Positions 10,585 through 24,631 are shown, numbered from the stretch's first letter. The stretch is 64,000 bases of DNA from Sinonovacula constricta (GCA_007844125.1 CM017563.1:25946694-26010693), one strand, 5' to 3'. Translations and numbers: made by a program. Notes: generated by a model not told the origin, from the letters alone.

Positions 10585-12755
10585 TATGTTACTAGTAAAA
10601 TGTATATTCATCGAAACCTATTGGAAAAAGTAATGTAGTAATGACATTTAACACATAACAAATATTCATTATAAAACACTTTTTTGGCTTTTTTTGATAA
10701 TATACTAGTTAGCTATCGAGTCGCAAATATTTTTGACTTGACGTTTCACTCTGTTATGTCGATTCCCGTACCGAAATTCCCATTTTCAATTTAAAGCTTT
10801 ATTTTACACATACATAAAAACAACAAGAACAAAACAATTAATTTTTGTTTTTGTGATAATCAGAATCCAACACTCATGTTCAATGAATAACATAAAATTA
10901 AAGTATGGTATCGTTTTACCCAACTCGTTTATTATTTTCAGAATTCAGTGTTAGATCTTCTATTTATTTTATGTTTTTAAGAAAAAATATTTCGAACTAC
11001 ATGAGACGTTTGGTGGAATGCTGGTTGAGTGACGTTTCAATTTGTTTATCCTTATAAAGCAGTTATGTCATTAAGTGTATTTAATACAATAAAATATCAA
11101 TACATTGAATGTCAAAGCACGTGAGAGGCGTGGTCCCAGAGTGGTCTATTAACATTTGGAGATCTTTTATCACGAACAAAGGGTTATTATCAGGTAAATA
11201 AGTACACGTGCACGTTAAAAAAGTAATAAACAATGAATACGTATTTGAGCAAACAATGTCTTACAACAAACAATGACAACTCTACAATCTTATAACGCCC
11301 GGTATATTATGGTTGATCTAATAAAAGCATCTTGAAAAATTCATGTTTCGCACTCAACATTGGCTCAGTAATAAACCACACTGGTCACATGATAGAGCTT
11401 AAATAGGAAGATCAAATGATAAAATGTATAATTCTGTTCTTTTAAAATAAATAAGAACATTCAAATCTGAAGATTTTACTGGCTTTTTGTGTCTTAAATG
11501 AACCACTGAGTTAAGGAGTTCAATATATTCTTATACAACCAGGACTGGAATAAATAGCATGCATGACGAACTATTCCTTGGAGCAGATCTTTAAAATATC
11601 TTTATTTTTAAGAATGTAATGATAAATATTTGTAAGGAAACGCATTGTCCCGCCATAAGTCGAGGAGGGCCTAGAGACCGCCTCACAGTTCACATTTTAT
11701 ACACTGCACTTTCTGCAATATATCCGGTATGTAAAATACCTTTACTGCAAAACAGACATGGAAACTTGCCAAATACGGGAGTAAAATAGGTTGTTGAAAA
11801 TAATACCAAATTTAAGATTACAACGACTAATTCGCCAGCTTGTTTCCCTTGTGGATAAAACATGACAATGACAACATGACAAAACTGCCAGATAAGCATT
11901 GTTAATTACACAATAACCCATACATCTTTTTCGTTGTTGCTGTTATAAACAGCTATTATTGAAATCAAAGAAAGTCAAAAGAGCCATTTTAAAGTGACCT
12001 ATACCTGTGGCATAAACGTGTGTAATCCACCCTCGAGGTAATAAATCTCCTTCAGGCGAGGTAGCAAGGTGATACCTATGGCAGAGCAAAATAATAATAT
12101 ACCACCCGCCTTTCAATTTATGGATTTTTGTCCTATCTCAAAAATACAGACACCAAAAATGTCTATTTTGTGAAAAAAGAAAATTCTAATTGTATGCTAT
12201 ATTCTTTGTGCAAAAAGTGTAATTTAATATTGAGTTCCGTTTAGAAACAAATAATAGCACTGGACAAATAAACCAAACATGTTACTAGATTAGTTTGATT
12301 CCAACTATAGAAATATGTCATGCATGTTTAGCATACCCAACCCATTTAAAAGATTGTTTTTCCTATGTTTCTCTTTAGTAAGAATAATTAAAAAGCTCCG
12401 GATACGACCTCAATACAATTCATTTTAATGTTTCCTAACCTTTTCTTAATAGCATTTGGTTGATTGTGCCAAATATAAAAGACATTTACCAAATGGTTTT
12501 GATTTTGAATATACCAGGTACGTTATTTATTATCAAGAATTTATTCAATAAAACACATTTTTGTAAGACAAAAACTAATGCGATCTTTCTGATATGTATG
12601 ATACAGAAATAATGGTCAAAGACAAAAAGGTTTAGAGAAAAACAAATGACCCTCCGTGCCCATTCGGCATTCGATTCCGAATCTTTAGTTTCAAAACTGT
12701 TTATATTTATGTTTGATCCTCTTCTATTGGTGATTTACAACATCATTCAGAAACA
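10585..12755. other. Unassigned AT-rich stretch
   Basis: No repeat with visible periodicity and no reading frame that looks coding (longest ~69 codons, random-like). I see nothing in it that I can name. Confidence 0.5.
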
Positions 12756-13909
12756 AGAGGGCCATGATAGCCCTTAATCGCTCACCTGATGACATAGGCT
12801 TTTAGTAGGCTTAAATCTGGCATCAAGTAATTAAGAGTTATTTACTTTAGAAATCTTTGGTGAAGATTGGACCATTAGTGTGGCCACTAAGTTGATAACA
12901 TTATCTAGAATTTTACCAAGTACCTACTGAATCCACATGACCCACTTCAGAACATATGTTAGATTTCATGCAGAAAAACAATCAAAACTGATCAAGTTTG
13001 GTGAAAATTGGGCTATGAATGTAGCCTCTAGTGTGTTCACATGCTTTTTCTAAGTTTTGGCCTAGTGACCTATTTTTTGACCCCACGTGACCCAAAAAGG
13101 AACTAATCCAAGATTTCTTGCAAACAAACATTCTGACCAAGTTTGGTGAAAATTGGGCTATAGATGTGGTCTCTAGTGTGTTCACAAGCTTTTTCTAAGT
13201 TTTGACCTATTGACCTTCTTGTTGTCCCCTCATGACCCAGTTATGAACTCATCCAAGATATCATGAAGGCAAACATTCTGATCAAGTTTAGTGAAGATTG
13301 GGCCATAAATAGGCCTCTAGTGTGTTCACAAGCTATTGCTACGATTTGACCTAGTGACCTACTTTTTTGTCCCCACGTGACCTAATATTGATTTCATCCA
13401 AGATTTCATGCAGACAAACATTCTGACCAAGTTTGGTGAAGATTGGGCTATAAGTGTGGTCTCTAGTGTGTTCAAAAGTTGTTTCTAAGATTTGACCTCT
13501 AGTGTGTTCACATGCTTTTGCTAAGATTTGTCCTAGTGACCTACCTTTGACCCCACTTGACCCAGTTACGAACTCATACAAGATTTCTTGCAGACAAACA
13601 TTCTGACCAAGTTTGGTGAAGATTAGGCAATAAATGTAGTCTTTAGTGTGTTCACAAGTTTTTTTCCAAAAATTTGATTTAGTGACCTACTTTTTTGACC
13701 CCAGGTGACCCAATAACGAACTCATCCAAGATTTCCTGCAGACAAATATTCTGACCAAGTTTGATGAAGATTGGATAAAAACTGTGGCCTGTAGTGTGTT
13801 CACAAGCTAAATGTTGACGACGGACGACGAACGACATAGGACGACGGACGACGGACGAAGCGGTATCACAAAAGCTCCCCTTGAGCACGTTGTGCTCAGG
13901 TGAGCTAAA
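12756..13909. mobile_element. Bivalve-type interspersed repeat with internal ~145-bp tandem units
   Basis: Begins 'gagggccatgatagccc...cgctcacctga' and ends 'ttgagcacgttgtgctcaggtgagctaaaa'. Inside are about six diverged units of ~145 bp that each carry 'gaccaagtttggtgaagattgg', 'tctagtgtgttcac' and a 'gacctactttttgaccccacgtgaccc' block; one unit near 13460-13500 is partly duplicated. A 'gacgacggacgacg' tract precedes the right end. The AGCTCACCT/AGGTGAGCT ends are roughly inverted, suggesting a non-autonomous DNA transposon. The class is recognised from memory of similar bivalve repeats. Confidence 0.7.
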
Positions 13910-13914
13910 AAGGT

Positions 13915-15375
13915 TACAATCTACAACTATACTTGTACTGCTACAATAATAGTCGTATAGCTTCAATAATAATCTTACTGCTCGAAAAAAAGTCGTGTCG
14001 CTTCAATAATAATCTTACTGCTAGAATAATTGTCATATCGTTTCAATAATTATCTAACTGCTACAGTAATAGTCATATCGCTTAAATAATAATCCTACTG
14101 CTACAATAATAGTCGTTTCGCTTCAATAATAATCCTACTGCTACAATAACAGTCGTATCGCTTCAATAATAATCTTACTGCTACAATAATAGTCGTATTG
14201 CTTTAATAATAACCTTACTGCTACAATAATAGTCGTATCGCTTCAATAATAATCTTACTGCTACAATAATAGTCGTAAAGCTTCAATAATAATCTAACTG
14301 CTACAGTTATAGTCGTATCGGATTAATAGTAAACTTACTGCTACGATAAAAGTCGTATTGCTTTAACAGTAATCTTACTGCTACAATAATAGTCGTATCG
14401 TCTTAATAGTAATCTTACTGCTACAATAACAGTCGTATCGTCTTAATAGTAATCTTACTGCTACAATAACAGTCGTATCGCTTGAATAATAATCTTACTG
14501 CTACAATAACAGTCGTTTCGCTTCAATAGTAATCTTACTGCTACAAAAAAAGTCGTATCGCTTCAGTAATAATCTTACTGCTACAATAATAGTCGTATCG
14601 CTTCAATAATAATCTTACTGCTACAATAATTGTCGTATCGCTTCAATAATAATCTTACTGCTACAATAATAGTCGTATCGCTTCAATAATAATCTTACTG
14701 CTACAATAATAGTCGTATTGCTTTAATAGTAATCTTACTGCTACAATAATAGTCGTATCGCTTCAATTATAATCTTACTGCTACAATAATAGTCGTATGC
14801 TTCAATAATAATCTTACTGCTACAATAATAGTCGTATCGCTTAAAAAATAATCTTACTGCTACAATAATAGTCGTATGCTTCAATAATAATCTTACTGCT
14901 ACAATAATAGTCGTATCGCTTAAAAAATAATCTTACTGCTACAATAATAGTCGTATTGCTTCAATAATAATCTTACTGCTACAATAATAGTCGTATTGCT
15001 TCAATAATAACCTTACTGCTACAATAATAGTCGTATGCTTCAATAATAATCTTACTGCTACAATAATAGTCGTATCGCTTCAATTATAATCTTACTGCTA
15101 CAATAATAATTGTACCGTTGATATAATAGTTGTACCACCTCATTAAAAGTTTTACCCCACAATAATAGTTGTACCACCACAATAAAAGTTTTACCGCCAC
15201 AATAATACTTGTACCACCACAATAAAAGTTTTACCGCCACAATTAAAGTTGCACCACCACAATAAAAGTTTTACCGCCACAATAATACTTGTACCACCAC
15301 AATAAAAGTCGTACCGCCATAATAAAAGTTGTACCGCCATAATAAAAGTTGCATATCTATAATATTAATCATACC
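13915..15375. repeat. 40-bp minisatellite with a diverged 20/40-bp right arm
   Basis: About 30 units of 40 bp (CTACAATAATAGTCGTATCG plus CTTCAATAATAATCTTACTG) run from about 13915 to 15110 with few indels; three or four units lost one base (TATGCTT). After 15110 the pattern changes to shorter units of AATAAAAGTTTTACCGCCAC and AATAATACTTGTACCACCAC type up to 15375. The array starts directly after the transposon end at 13909. Confidence 0.93.
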
Positions 15376-18055
15376 ATAAAAGTATAACTGAAATTTTTCG
15401 ACTAGCTTCTAGCTCAGTTGGTTTTAATGAATATTGACCTAGTTAACGGTATATAATATATGATATTAATTACGGTCAATGGTAATTAGGTTGAGTGTCA
15501 ATTCGTACAATAGCATTACAGTTGGTTGCATATTTGACAAAGCAGCTATATTGGTAACATATTTGACCTACATATAGTGTAACAAAGTTGTACATACATT
15601 GCATTACACAGTGAACGTCCATATTTTGGTGTATTTGCCATGAACAAACATGCACAATAAAAAAACGTTATAAAATCCTAACAGCCGTTTTATTCCATGT
15701 TACTATTGTATAAAATAAATAATATGTGTTTTTATCTCTGTCGTTTTAGTTAAAAACGTACAGTAATGGTGTGGTTATAAAAAGAATAAGCATATCTTAA
15801 TCCGGTCATCTAATGCATAACAAAGTGTACCTACCTGTTGTTTTTTGTTGTTTTCTCTTTGAAATTACATATTTTGTTAAAAATATCCGGAAGCGTTGTA
15901 AACAAACACTATTTCACATAATATCCAAATACGTCCATATACATATTATACTAAATATAAGCTGATTTTGTGAAATGAGAACGTTATTATCACACATCTG
16001 TATTATCCGCATTAAACATGAGCACATTTATTCATTAGAGATACGAGTATTTTATTTTCGGACATTAAAAGCGGATAATAAAAGGGAACCTGGTGCATTG
16101 ATAAATTGTCGTGTATTTCAATTAAAATCCCCAGTGTAATCGTTCACAATCACCCGATAACCATATATGCCGCTCCACTGACGAAAGCCACTCTCTCCAT
16201 ATAAAGGCGACTAATTCTTCTTGACACTTATTACAGCCAATACCCGACGTTTACACAAAGACTGGTAATCCGTTTATCACCATTTAGGCATAAAATCTAT
16301 CTGCTCGCTGTCGTTAGTAGTATAATAATATACGCTTTACTGGTTAAAATGATAATTGAATGTTTGTGTTTTGTTGTTACTGTTGTTGTTGTTGTTTAGG
16401 GTTAATGACCAGCAACGATGATGCTAATATACAGAGACGATGGCCATTTATAGCAGATATATCGAAGCCTTTACCGCAATAGCACGATATTGTATCACAG
16501 CCTGCCTCATCATTGCGAAATCGAACCAGCTAATCAAAATACAATCTACATATCATTAAAAAGACGGATATAATTAATTTCACTCGGACACATCTAAACC
16601 ACGATCTTTGTTACATTTCTCACAATGGTATACAGATATGCAGAAATGTGAATAAAATTTTCTAAAATCTATCACTAAAAGTAGAACTAAAGTCGTCAGT
16701 GTCAAACACTACTTTTAATAATTTTAAAGAACGGAACATTTCGTTGCATTTTATAATGTTTTACTCGACAGCTATCAACTTGTTGCGTGTCCTGTTACTC
16801 TACTTTCTATACTCATTCCTTGCAGCATGTAAAACGTCGTCATAGTTACGTGTCCATGTGCAATTCTAGTGCTCCCAAATGCCATATAGTTACTCAAGTG
16901 TATGTCTTGCTATGTTAACGTTGATATACATCCCCTTATTTCAATAACAAAATAAATTTACACAACATCAACACTCTAGAAGTTAGAGTAATTCCTGTCT
17001 GTTCAGTTCCTAGGTTCACCCCAAACCTTCAACTTAGATTTTTTAGAAATCTGCTTATCATCCAACCGCCTAATATTGTTTAGCTTTCCATGTATTCAAT
17101 GACATGCCGTATTAACAACGTTCTACGTGGACCTATTGAATTTAAATGCATATGTTGTGGGTCGATTCTTCACCGCGTGTGTGTGGATGACAATATTGTC
17201 GTTTTGCTTTAAAGGTGGTTGGCTTCCCGTTTTAAAAAATAATATGGTTTCCGATTGAAGAAATTGTTCAATTGATGTTTTAGTTTGAAAACACGTTTAC
17301 GGAAATTTTGAAAATTACCAGTGAATCTATTGCACATGCCTCATATACAAATATATATTATATGTATTTATATAATATATTAAAGTTGCAGTGCCGACTA
17401 GGACAATACCGTACTATGTATAAACAAAACATAAGCTTAAAACGAATAATAAATATGTAAGGAAGTTAAGTATATAGTAATTCGATTATGTGTGTGTAAC
17501 TTTCCCACATACACACGATATTTGATAGTATTTTCATAGACAAAATAATTCTACTTTCACTTTGCACGCCGTCATTCGTTGAAAGTCGTTAATTAACTTA
17601 TGCAAAACTTAAAGTGCCCGTATGTAAATATAAACAGTTGCAAATGTAGTTTGGTTCCCAGCTCCTACCTGTGACAGAACTTTTCGTGCCAAACAATATC
17701 GCGCCACGTAAAATTCGTACCAATACGGGTAACATACACAGACACACGTCGTTTTGTTTATGTACTACGGTAGGGACTACACGTGTCATTCAAATAGACC
17801 AGCACTACTTACGCAAAGAAAAATTTGCAGCACATGTCAGTCAGAGAAATTATTTCATAAACATAAAAATACAAAATGCATTTAGAGAACCAGTACCATT
17901 TATGCATCATTTTTTTTATAACTATTAATTTTGCTTTTTGTAACTTTGTCTATCTTATATTCAGAAAATACTAGTAATTTCGATAACATACTGCATGCAG
18001 TATAAGTTACCGCTGACTTACCAATCATCTGGTAACCAATTTTAAAAAAAAAACA
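15376..18055. other. Unassigned AT-rich stretch
   Basis: No convincing gene or repeat apart from a short TTG run near 16375-16400. The reading frame at 17671-17928 (85 codons) has no recognisable features and a random-like composition. Confidence 0.45.
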
Positions 18056-18057
18056 GC

Positions 18058-18235
18058 ACAGTGCCGGATCCAGGGTTATTTATAGGGTCCTAATTGAGAG
18101 AGCACTAGAGGTGCTAACCGTGTTAGATGGGTCTGGAAGGCATGCTCTACTACAAAACTTTTGAAATGTAGCAGCTATATGCAAAATCCTTTCCATTATA
18201 TCCCAAAAATAACTAGACTGTTTAAGCATGGCGCA
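18058..18235. mobile_element. Possible hAT-type transposon fragment
   Basis: Starts CAGTGCCGGATCCAGGG, which resembles the terminal repeat of many hAT miniature elements. I do not see the matching inverted end, so it may be truncated or a chance likeness. Confidence 0.25.
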
Positions 18236-18880
18236 CGCTGTCATTTCAAACAATGCATACCCTGTCAGTGCAGTACATTATTCTATTCTTGATGATGCTT
18301 AGCAATAAGTACTAGGGCAATGATGAACACTTTAACCTTTTTAGTTTTTCATCTACTTAAACATGTCAATAAATTAATAAATAATTGTATTGTACTGAAA
18401 ATATTGCGGCTCCACACAATCACTCATTTGACAATTGATTATTTAACATTTAATTATAAACAAAATCAAAGTTAACTTTATTTTAAAGGTGGTGTCCGAC
18501 AGTTTGTCTATCTTAAACATGTACCAATATCTAGCCACCGTGGGGAATTTGTTCATCATTTTTGCATAAACCCATACTTTATTGTCGTTATAAAGATGAT
18601 TTTGAACACTATCTTTATTATTAGACTGTATGTTTTGCGATAAAAAATACTCTGTATTTAAAGTGACCTCTGCTAAAATAGATTACAGCAAAACTTTCAG
18701 ACCATCAAATATATTGTTGGCAGATAAGAAGCAGATTGTTAATACCTGTTTGTATCTCATGCAGATTATTGTTGTCTATTTAAATTATAACTTGTTTTGT
18801 AGCCTTGTTGTCCATTTTTTTCTTAATTGTTTCCACAATTTTAGTTCCATAGTCATGTTACAAACAATGCATGTTCGTTT

Positions 18881-19159
18881 ATTGGGTTGGGTTTATCACC
18901 CCACCAACAGTATTTCAGTTATCTGGAGACGGTGTCCACTTGAAGCAGATAGAGTGCTGCCTTCACTGTGTATAGCATGCCGTGAACACCTGGCATGATA
19001 CCACACCCAGTCACATTATCCTGACACCGAGCCAACCAGTCGTGGAACTACCCTTTTATTTGCTTGAGCGTTAGCAAGGGAGCTATACCACCACCATTTT
19101 TTAATGACTTTAGTATGTCGCGGCTCGGGATCGAACCCGGGGCCTCCCGTACCTGGAGC

Positions 19160-19161
<2 letters not shown>
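18881..19161 (-). mobile_element. tRNA-derived SINE, family A copy 2
   Basis: Well-preserved minus-oriented copy. Read on its own strand, the head carries a pol III B box (GGGTTCGATCCCGAGC type) about 30 bases from its 5' end. The body follows (shared core with 'gtatagcatgccgtgaacacctggcatgataccacacccag'), and the 3' end is a 'gataaacccaacccaataa' tail. A long (AT)n tract abuts its 5' side. Confidence 0.85.

Positions 19162-19225
<64 letters not shown>
19162..19225. repeat. (AT)n microsatellite
   Basis: About 32 perfect AT dinucleotides directly beside the SINE head. Confidence 0.95.
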
Positions 19226-19228
<3 letters not shown>

Positions 19229-20564
19229 CTTGTTGTTTAAATGTCGTACTCTTTATATAATTTCAGGTCTTTGTTAAAACACATATTTCATCAATTACTT
19301 CTATTAAACTTTTTTAACTGCAAATGTGATGACAAAAAGATGCAATTATTCAAGTTTATTTATAAAGAATTCAACGAAATTTGCACTGAATGTTAATTTT
19401 TGCCTCATTTCTAAAGCAATAGTTGCATTATTTTAAGACCAAACCTTTAACATGAATTTAAAACCGCGCATGTGCAAAACCCGGTTGTTTAAATGTTAAA
19501 ACATGAGCCAAAGAGGGTCTTTTGTAGTCGCTATTTTGATTATAAAACATTAATTCACCTCTCGGTCAATTTCACTACGTACACAGCAGAGCGACAATAA
19601 ATGGAATTTCGTTGAAGATTATGTACGAAAGTCCAATTTGTATTCAAATAATAAAAGCTTTCAGCGGTTTGTTTGTATCTGGTTTTCATCCTAACCGATT
19701 AATATGCATTAGATAAAATGTCATTGACAATGGGTTTATTGTGAGGGCTAGTTCAAAAGAAATCCGACAAAAGCATAATGGGCATTATGAATATGCTTTA
19801 AAATCATACAGGATTAAAAGTGTTCTATTGAAAATGAAACGAGAAACAATTTAAGTACAAATGTGATCAATTTATATCTATACAGGCGCCGGTTAGAAAC
19901 TGAAAGGACTTGGCAATTTGTATAAATTGTACGGGAACATTTAAATCATTCAAGGAAAGACGAAGGAAAAAAATAACAACCAAAAAAAAACACGATCTTA
20001 CATCGTGCATGGAACTCACAAACACACAAAAACATCGAGACAATATACTCAACTATATTATATGCCATCTTCAATATTTCTAATGTCAATATAATCTATT
20101 ATATTGAAAATATATCACATTTTTAAATATGAAACTATATTTAATATTTGTATGTTGGTTCATGTTAAAAACTAAACCTGAATGTATATTTTAATTTGTC
20201 AATTTTGTTAGTGTTATTAACAACATATAAATTAGCTCAATTTACTATGAACCTTTTCTTAAGAGGGGTAGGCATTTCAAACCAGAAAGGAATATATATA
20301 TATGTAAAAGCGTATTTGCATTTAACTGTAACGACAACATCATATAATTTTATTCATTAAAACATGCTATGTTAATATTAAATAGCATATGAAACATTTA
20401 TATGGACCATGTAGCAACTTAATGTATAACATAATGTTTACATGGATTTCGGTGTAGATCTGACCCTAAAGGGAGATTATAATTATGTTAATCCCTTTAA
20501 GTTGCTTTTAATCGATTGATTATATTTGGATTATTGGGCCAGGTATGTTGATAGAGTAAACAGG
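19226..20564. other. Unassigned AT-rich stretch
   Basis: No coding signal or repeat of note between the AT tract and the 24-bp array. Confidence 0.5.
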
Positions 20565-23400
20565 TACCAAGGCCAGGTGGAATGGTACAGTGACTAGGTG
20601 AGTATGTGGTACAGTGACTGGGTGAGTCTGTGGTACAGTGACTAGGTGAGTGTGTGGTACAGTGACTGGGTGAGTCTGTGGTACAGTGACTGGTTGAGTC
20701 TGTGGTACAGTGACTGGGTGAGTCTGTGGTACAGTGACTAGGTGAGTCTGTGGTACAGTGACTAGGTGAGTGTGTGGTACAGTGACTGGGTGAGTCTGTG
20801 GTACAGTGACTGGGTGAGTCTATGGTACAGTGACTGGGTAAGTCTGTGGTACAGTGACTGGGTGAGTCTGTGATACAGTGACTGGGTGAGTGTGTGGTAC
20901 AGTGACTGGGTGAGTGTGTGGTACAGTGACTGGGTAAGTCTGTGGTACAGTGACTGGGTGAGTCAGTGGTACAGTGACTGGATAAGTCTGTGGTACAGTG
21001 ACTGGGTAAGTCTGTGGTACAGTGACTGGGTGAGTCTGTGGTACAGTGACTGGGTAAGTCTGTGGTACAGTGACTGGGTGAGTCTGTGGTACAATGACTG
21101 GGTAAGTCTGTGGTACAGTGACTGGGTAAGTCTGTGGTACAGTGACTGGGTGAGTCTGTGGTACAGTGACTGGGTGAGTCTGTGGTACAGTGACTGGATA
21201 AGTCTGTGGTACAGTGACTGGGTGAGTCTGTGGTACCGTGACTGGGTAAGTCTGTGGTACAGTGACTCGGTGAGTGTGTGGTACAGTGACTGGGTGAGTC
21301 TGTGGTACAGTGACTCGGTGAGTGTGTGGTACAGTGACTGGGTGAGTCTGTGGTACAGTGACTGGGTAAGTCTGTGGTACAGTGACTCGGTGAGTGTGTG
21401 GTACAGTGACTGGGTGAGTCTGTGGTACAGTGACTGGGTAAGTCTGTGGTACAGTGACTGGATAAGTCTGTGGTACAGTGACTGGGTGAGTGTGTGGTAC
21501 AGTGACTGGGTGAGTCAGTGGTACAGTGACTGGATAAGTCTGTGGTACAGTGACTGGGTGAGTGTGTGGTACAGTGACTGGATAAGTCAGTGGTACAGTG
21601 ACTGGATAAGTCTGTGGTACAGTGACTGGGTGAGTCTGTGGTACAGTGACTGGGTGAGTGTGTGGTACAGTGACTGGGTGAGTGTGTGGTACAGTGACTG
21701 GGTGAGTGTGTGGTACAGTGACTGGGTGAGTGTGTGGTACAGTGACTGGGTGAGTGTGTGGTACAGTGACTGGGTGAGTGTGTGGTACAGTGACTGGGTG
21801 AGTGTGTGGTACAGTGACTGGGTGAGTGTGTGGTACAGTGACTGGTTGAGTCTGTGGTACAGTGACTGGGTAAGTGTGTGGTACAGTGACTGGGTAAGTC
21901 TGTGGTACAGTGACTGGGTAAGTGTGTGTGGTGCAGTGACTGGGTAAGTGTGTGGTACAGTGACTGGGTGAGTCTGTGATACAGTGACATGGGTGAGTCA
22001 GTGGTACAGTGACTGGGTGAGTCTATGGTACAGTGACTGGGTAAGTCTGTGGTACAGTGACTGGGTGAGTCTGTGGTACAGTGACTGGGTGGGTGTGGTA
22101 CAATGAATGGGTAAGTCTGTGGTACAGTGACTGGGTGAGTCTGCTGTACAATGACTGAGTAAGTCTGTGGTGCAGTGACTGGGTGAGTCTGTGATACAAT
22201 GAATGGGTAAGTCTGTGGTACAGTTACTGGGTAAGTCTGTGATACAGTGACTGGGTGAGTCTGTGGTACAGTGACTGGGTGAGTGTGTGGTACAGTGACT
22301 GGGTGAGTGTGTGGTACAGTGACTGGGTAAGTCTGTGGTACAATGACTGGGTAAGTCTGTGGTACAGTGACTGGGTAAGTCTGTGGTACAATGACTGGGT
22401 GAGTCTGTGGTACAGTGACTGGGTGAGTCTGTGGTACAGTGACTGGGTGAGTCTGCGGTACAGTGACTAGGTGAGTGTGTGGTACAGTGATTGGATGAGT
22501 GTGTGGTATAGTGACTGGGTGAGTCAGTGTTACAGTGACTGGGTGAGTCTGTGGTACAGTATAGGGTGAGTCTGTGTTACAGTGACTGGGTGAGTGTGTG
22601 GTACAGTGACTGGGTGAGTCTGTGGTACAGTGACTGGGTGAGTGTGTGGTACAGTGACTGAGTGAGTCAGTGTTACAGTGACTGGGTGAGTCTGTGGTAC
22701 AGTGACTGGGTGAGTCTGTGGTACAGTGACTGGGTGCGTGTGTGGTACAGTGACTGGGTGAGTCTGTGTTACAGTGACTGGGTGAGTGTGTGGTACAGTG
22801 ACTGGGTAAGTCTGTGGTACAGTGACTGGGTGAGTGTGTGGTACAGTGACTGGGTGAGTCTGTGGTACAGTGACTGGGTGAGTCTGTGGTACAGTGACTG
22901 GGTGAGTCTGTGGTACAGTGACTGGGTGAGTCTGTGGTACAGTGACTGGTTGAGTCTGTGGTACAGTGACTGGGTGAGTCTGTGGTACAGTGACTGGTGA
23001 GTGTGTGGTACAGTGACTGGGTGTGTCTGTGGTACAGTGACTGGGTGAGTGTGTGGTACAATGACTGGGTAAGTCTGTGGTACAGTGACTGGGTGAGTCT
23101 GTGGTACAGTGACTGGGTGAGTCTGTGGTACAGTGACTGGGTGAGTCTGTGATACAGTGACTGGGTGAATCTGTGGTACAGTGACTGGGTTAGTCTGTGG
23201 TACAGTGACTGGGTGAGTCTGTGGTACCGTGACTGGGTGAGTGTGTGGTACAGTGACTGGGTGAGTATGTGGTACAGTGACTCGGTAAGTCTGTGATGCA
23301 ATGACTGGGTAAGTCTGTGGTGCAGTGACTGGGTGAGTCTGTGGCACAATGAATGGGTGAGTCTGTGGTACAGTGACTGGGTGAATCTGTGGTACAGTTG
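20565..23400. repeat. 2.8-kb minisatellite of 24-bp units
   Basis: About 118 units of TGTGGTACAGTGACTGGGTG plus AGTC, with a few units indel-shifted (around 21920, 22080, 22560, 22990). Two common variants alternate: GGGTGAGT and GGGTAAGT. All three frames of the minus strand are open for long stretches, giving a 985-codon ORF of eight-residue repeats (SHCTTDSP, TQSLYHRL or HPVTVPQT by frame) that moves between the three readings at indels. The plus strand gives a WVSLWYSD repeat. The frame-independent openness follows from a 24-bp unit without stops and is not evidence of a gene. Each plus-strand unit matches a consensus 5' splice site. Confidence 0.95.
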
Positions 23401-24625
23401 AACTGGTTGGTGAATACGGGCCTTAGTTGGGGACCAACCAAACAAGAGAATCATTTATGGACAGAACTAAATAATATCAGACTGGTACATACATCGACTG
23501 TATTTTTTGAAGGAATTTAATTATTTTATTTGAAGGTATATTGTGCTTAATTTATCAACAATGCTTAATATATCTATGTGTTTATAGCCGCCAGTTCAAT
23601 ATTTCTCAAAACTGTGAGTGCACAAAAAACATACGTGAAGTAGGCTTCGGTCTTATTTCGAGCAGTTTATACAAAGAACGGGTAATAAATTGTATCTGAA
23701 CAAGTTTACTTTTCTCTCTTTTTTCCAACTCTGTCACTTCCACCCGGCCAAAGAACGAAGGCATGGTTCTTGTATAAGAAAATTCAGTTTGTGAAAACTT
23801 GTCGAACCGTACAGTCGGTGTATAATACTTTTCAATTGTTTTTAGTTACATAGCAATAACAAAATTAGGGTCATATTAGTCATCAATATAATATAATTAT
23901 TATAATTATAAATATTAATATTATATCCGTCATCATCATTTTTTCAGATACAATGCAAACAACGAACATGTCATATACAGGTGTACATCAGTGATACTGT
24001 TCATCATACAGCAGTGTTCTATAAATTAATATGTTCGGTTTCTGTACTTTCATAATCCATAAATTATTATGGTTAATTTGGGTATGTTCTTACTTCATTT
24101 TTCTCTTTTCCGATTAAGACGTATGATTCATCGTGAATAAACTCCTGTGCCCTTTATAAGCCAAAGTGACATTCGTCATAATCAAGAGTTCTGAACCAAA
24201 CCCATTATTAATTTTATAACTGGTTTTAAAGGGACTTGACAGCGCTCTTAGGTCGTCATTGGGCATTACATAGATTTTCTGAGTGCACTCAAGTGTCATG
24301 ACGCTGCAGAAAAGCGTTCATGATGTCATCTCCTTTATTTAAACTTATTAAATGAGCTTGCAATTTTTGAAGTAAATGGCGTGGATGCGTTTATGAGATA
24401 AAAGTTGAAGCCGGGTTTAATTTTCGTTAATGCTATGAGCAATTAAACTCAAACATTGCAGATACAGCGATGGTTCAAATGCTGAAAGCAGATACTCAAA
24501 CATTGTTAGCTGTGAACAACGGAAAGCTTCAGTAGGATGAGATCAGATAGGATATATTGCATTTAATAGGACCATTTCCAATCAATCGAGTGCAACTTAT
24601 AATAAAAATGCACAATTCAGGTTTT
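23401..24625. other. Unassigned AT-rich stretch
   Basis: No coding exon or repeat recognised between the 24-bp array and the SINE at 24632. Confidence 0.5.
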
Positions 24626-24631
24626 CAAACG

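Noticed and set aside
20497..23454. 985-codon ORF as a repeat-rich secreted or structural protein
   Set aside because: All minus-strand frames of the 24-bp unit lack stops, so length carries no coding evidence; no signal peptide or non-repeat domain flanks it.
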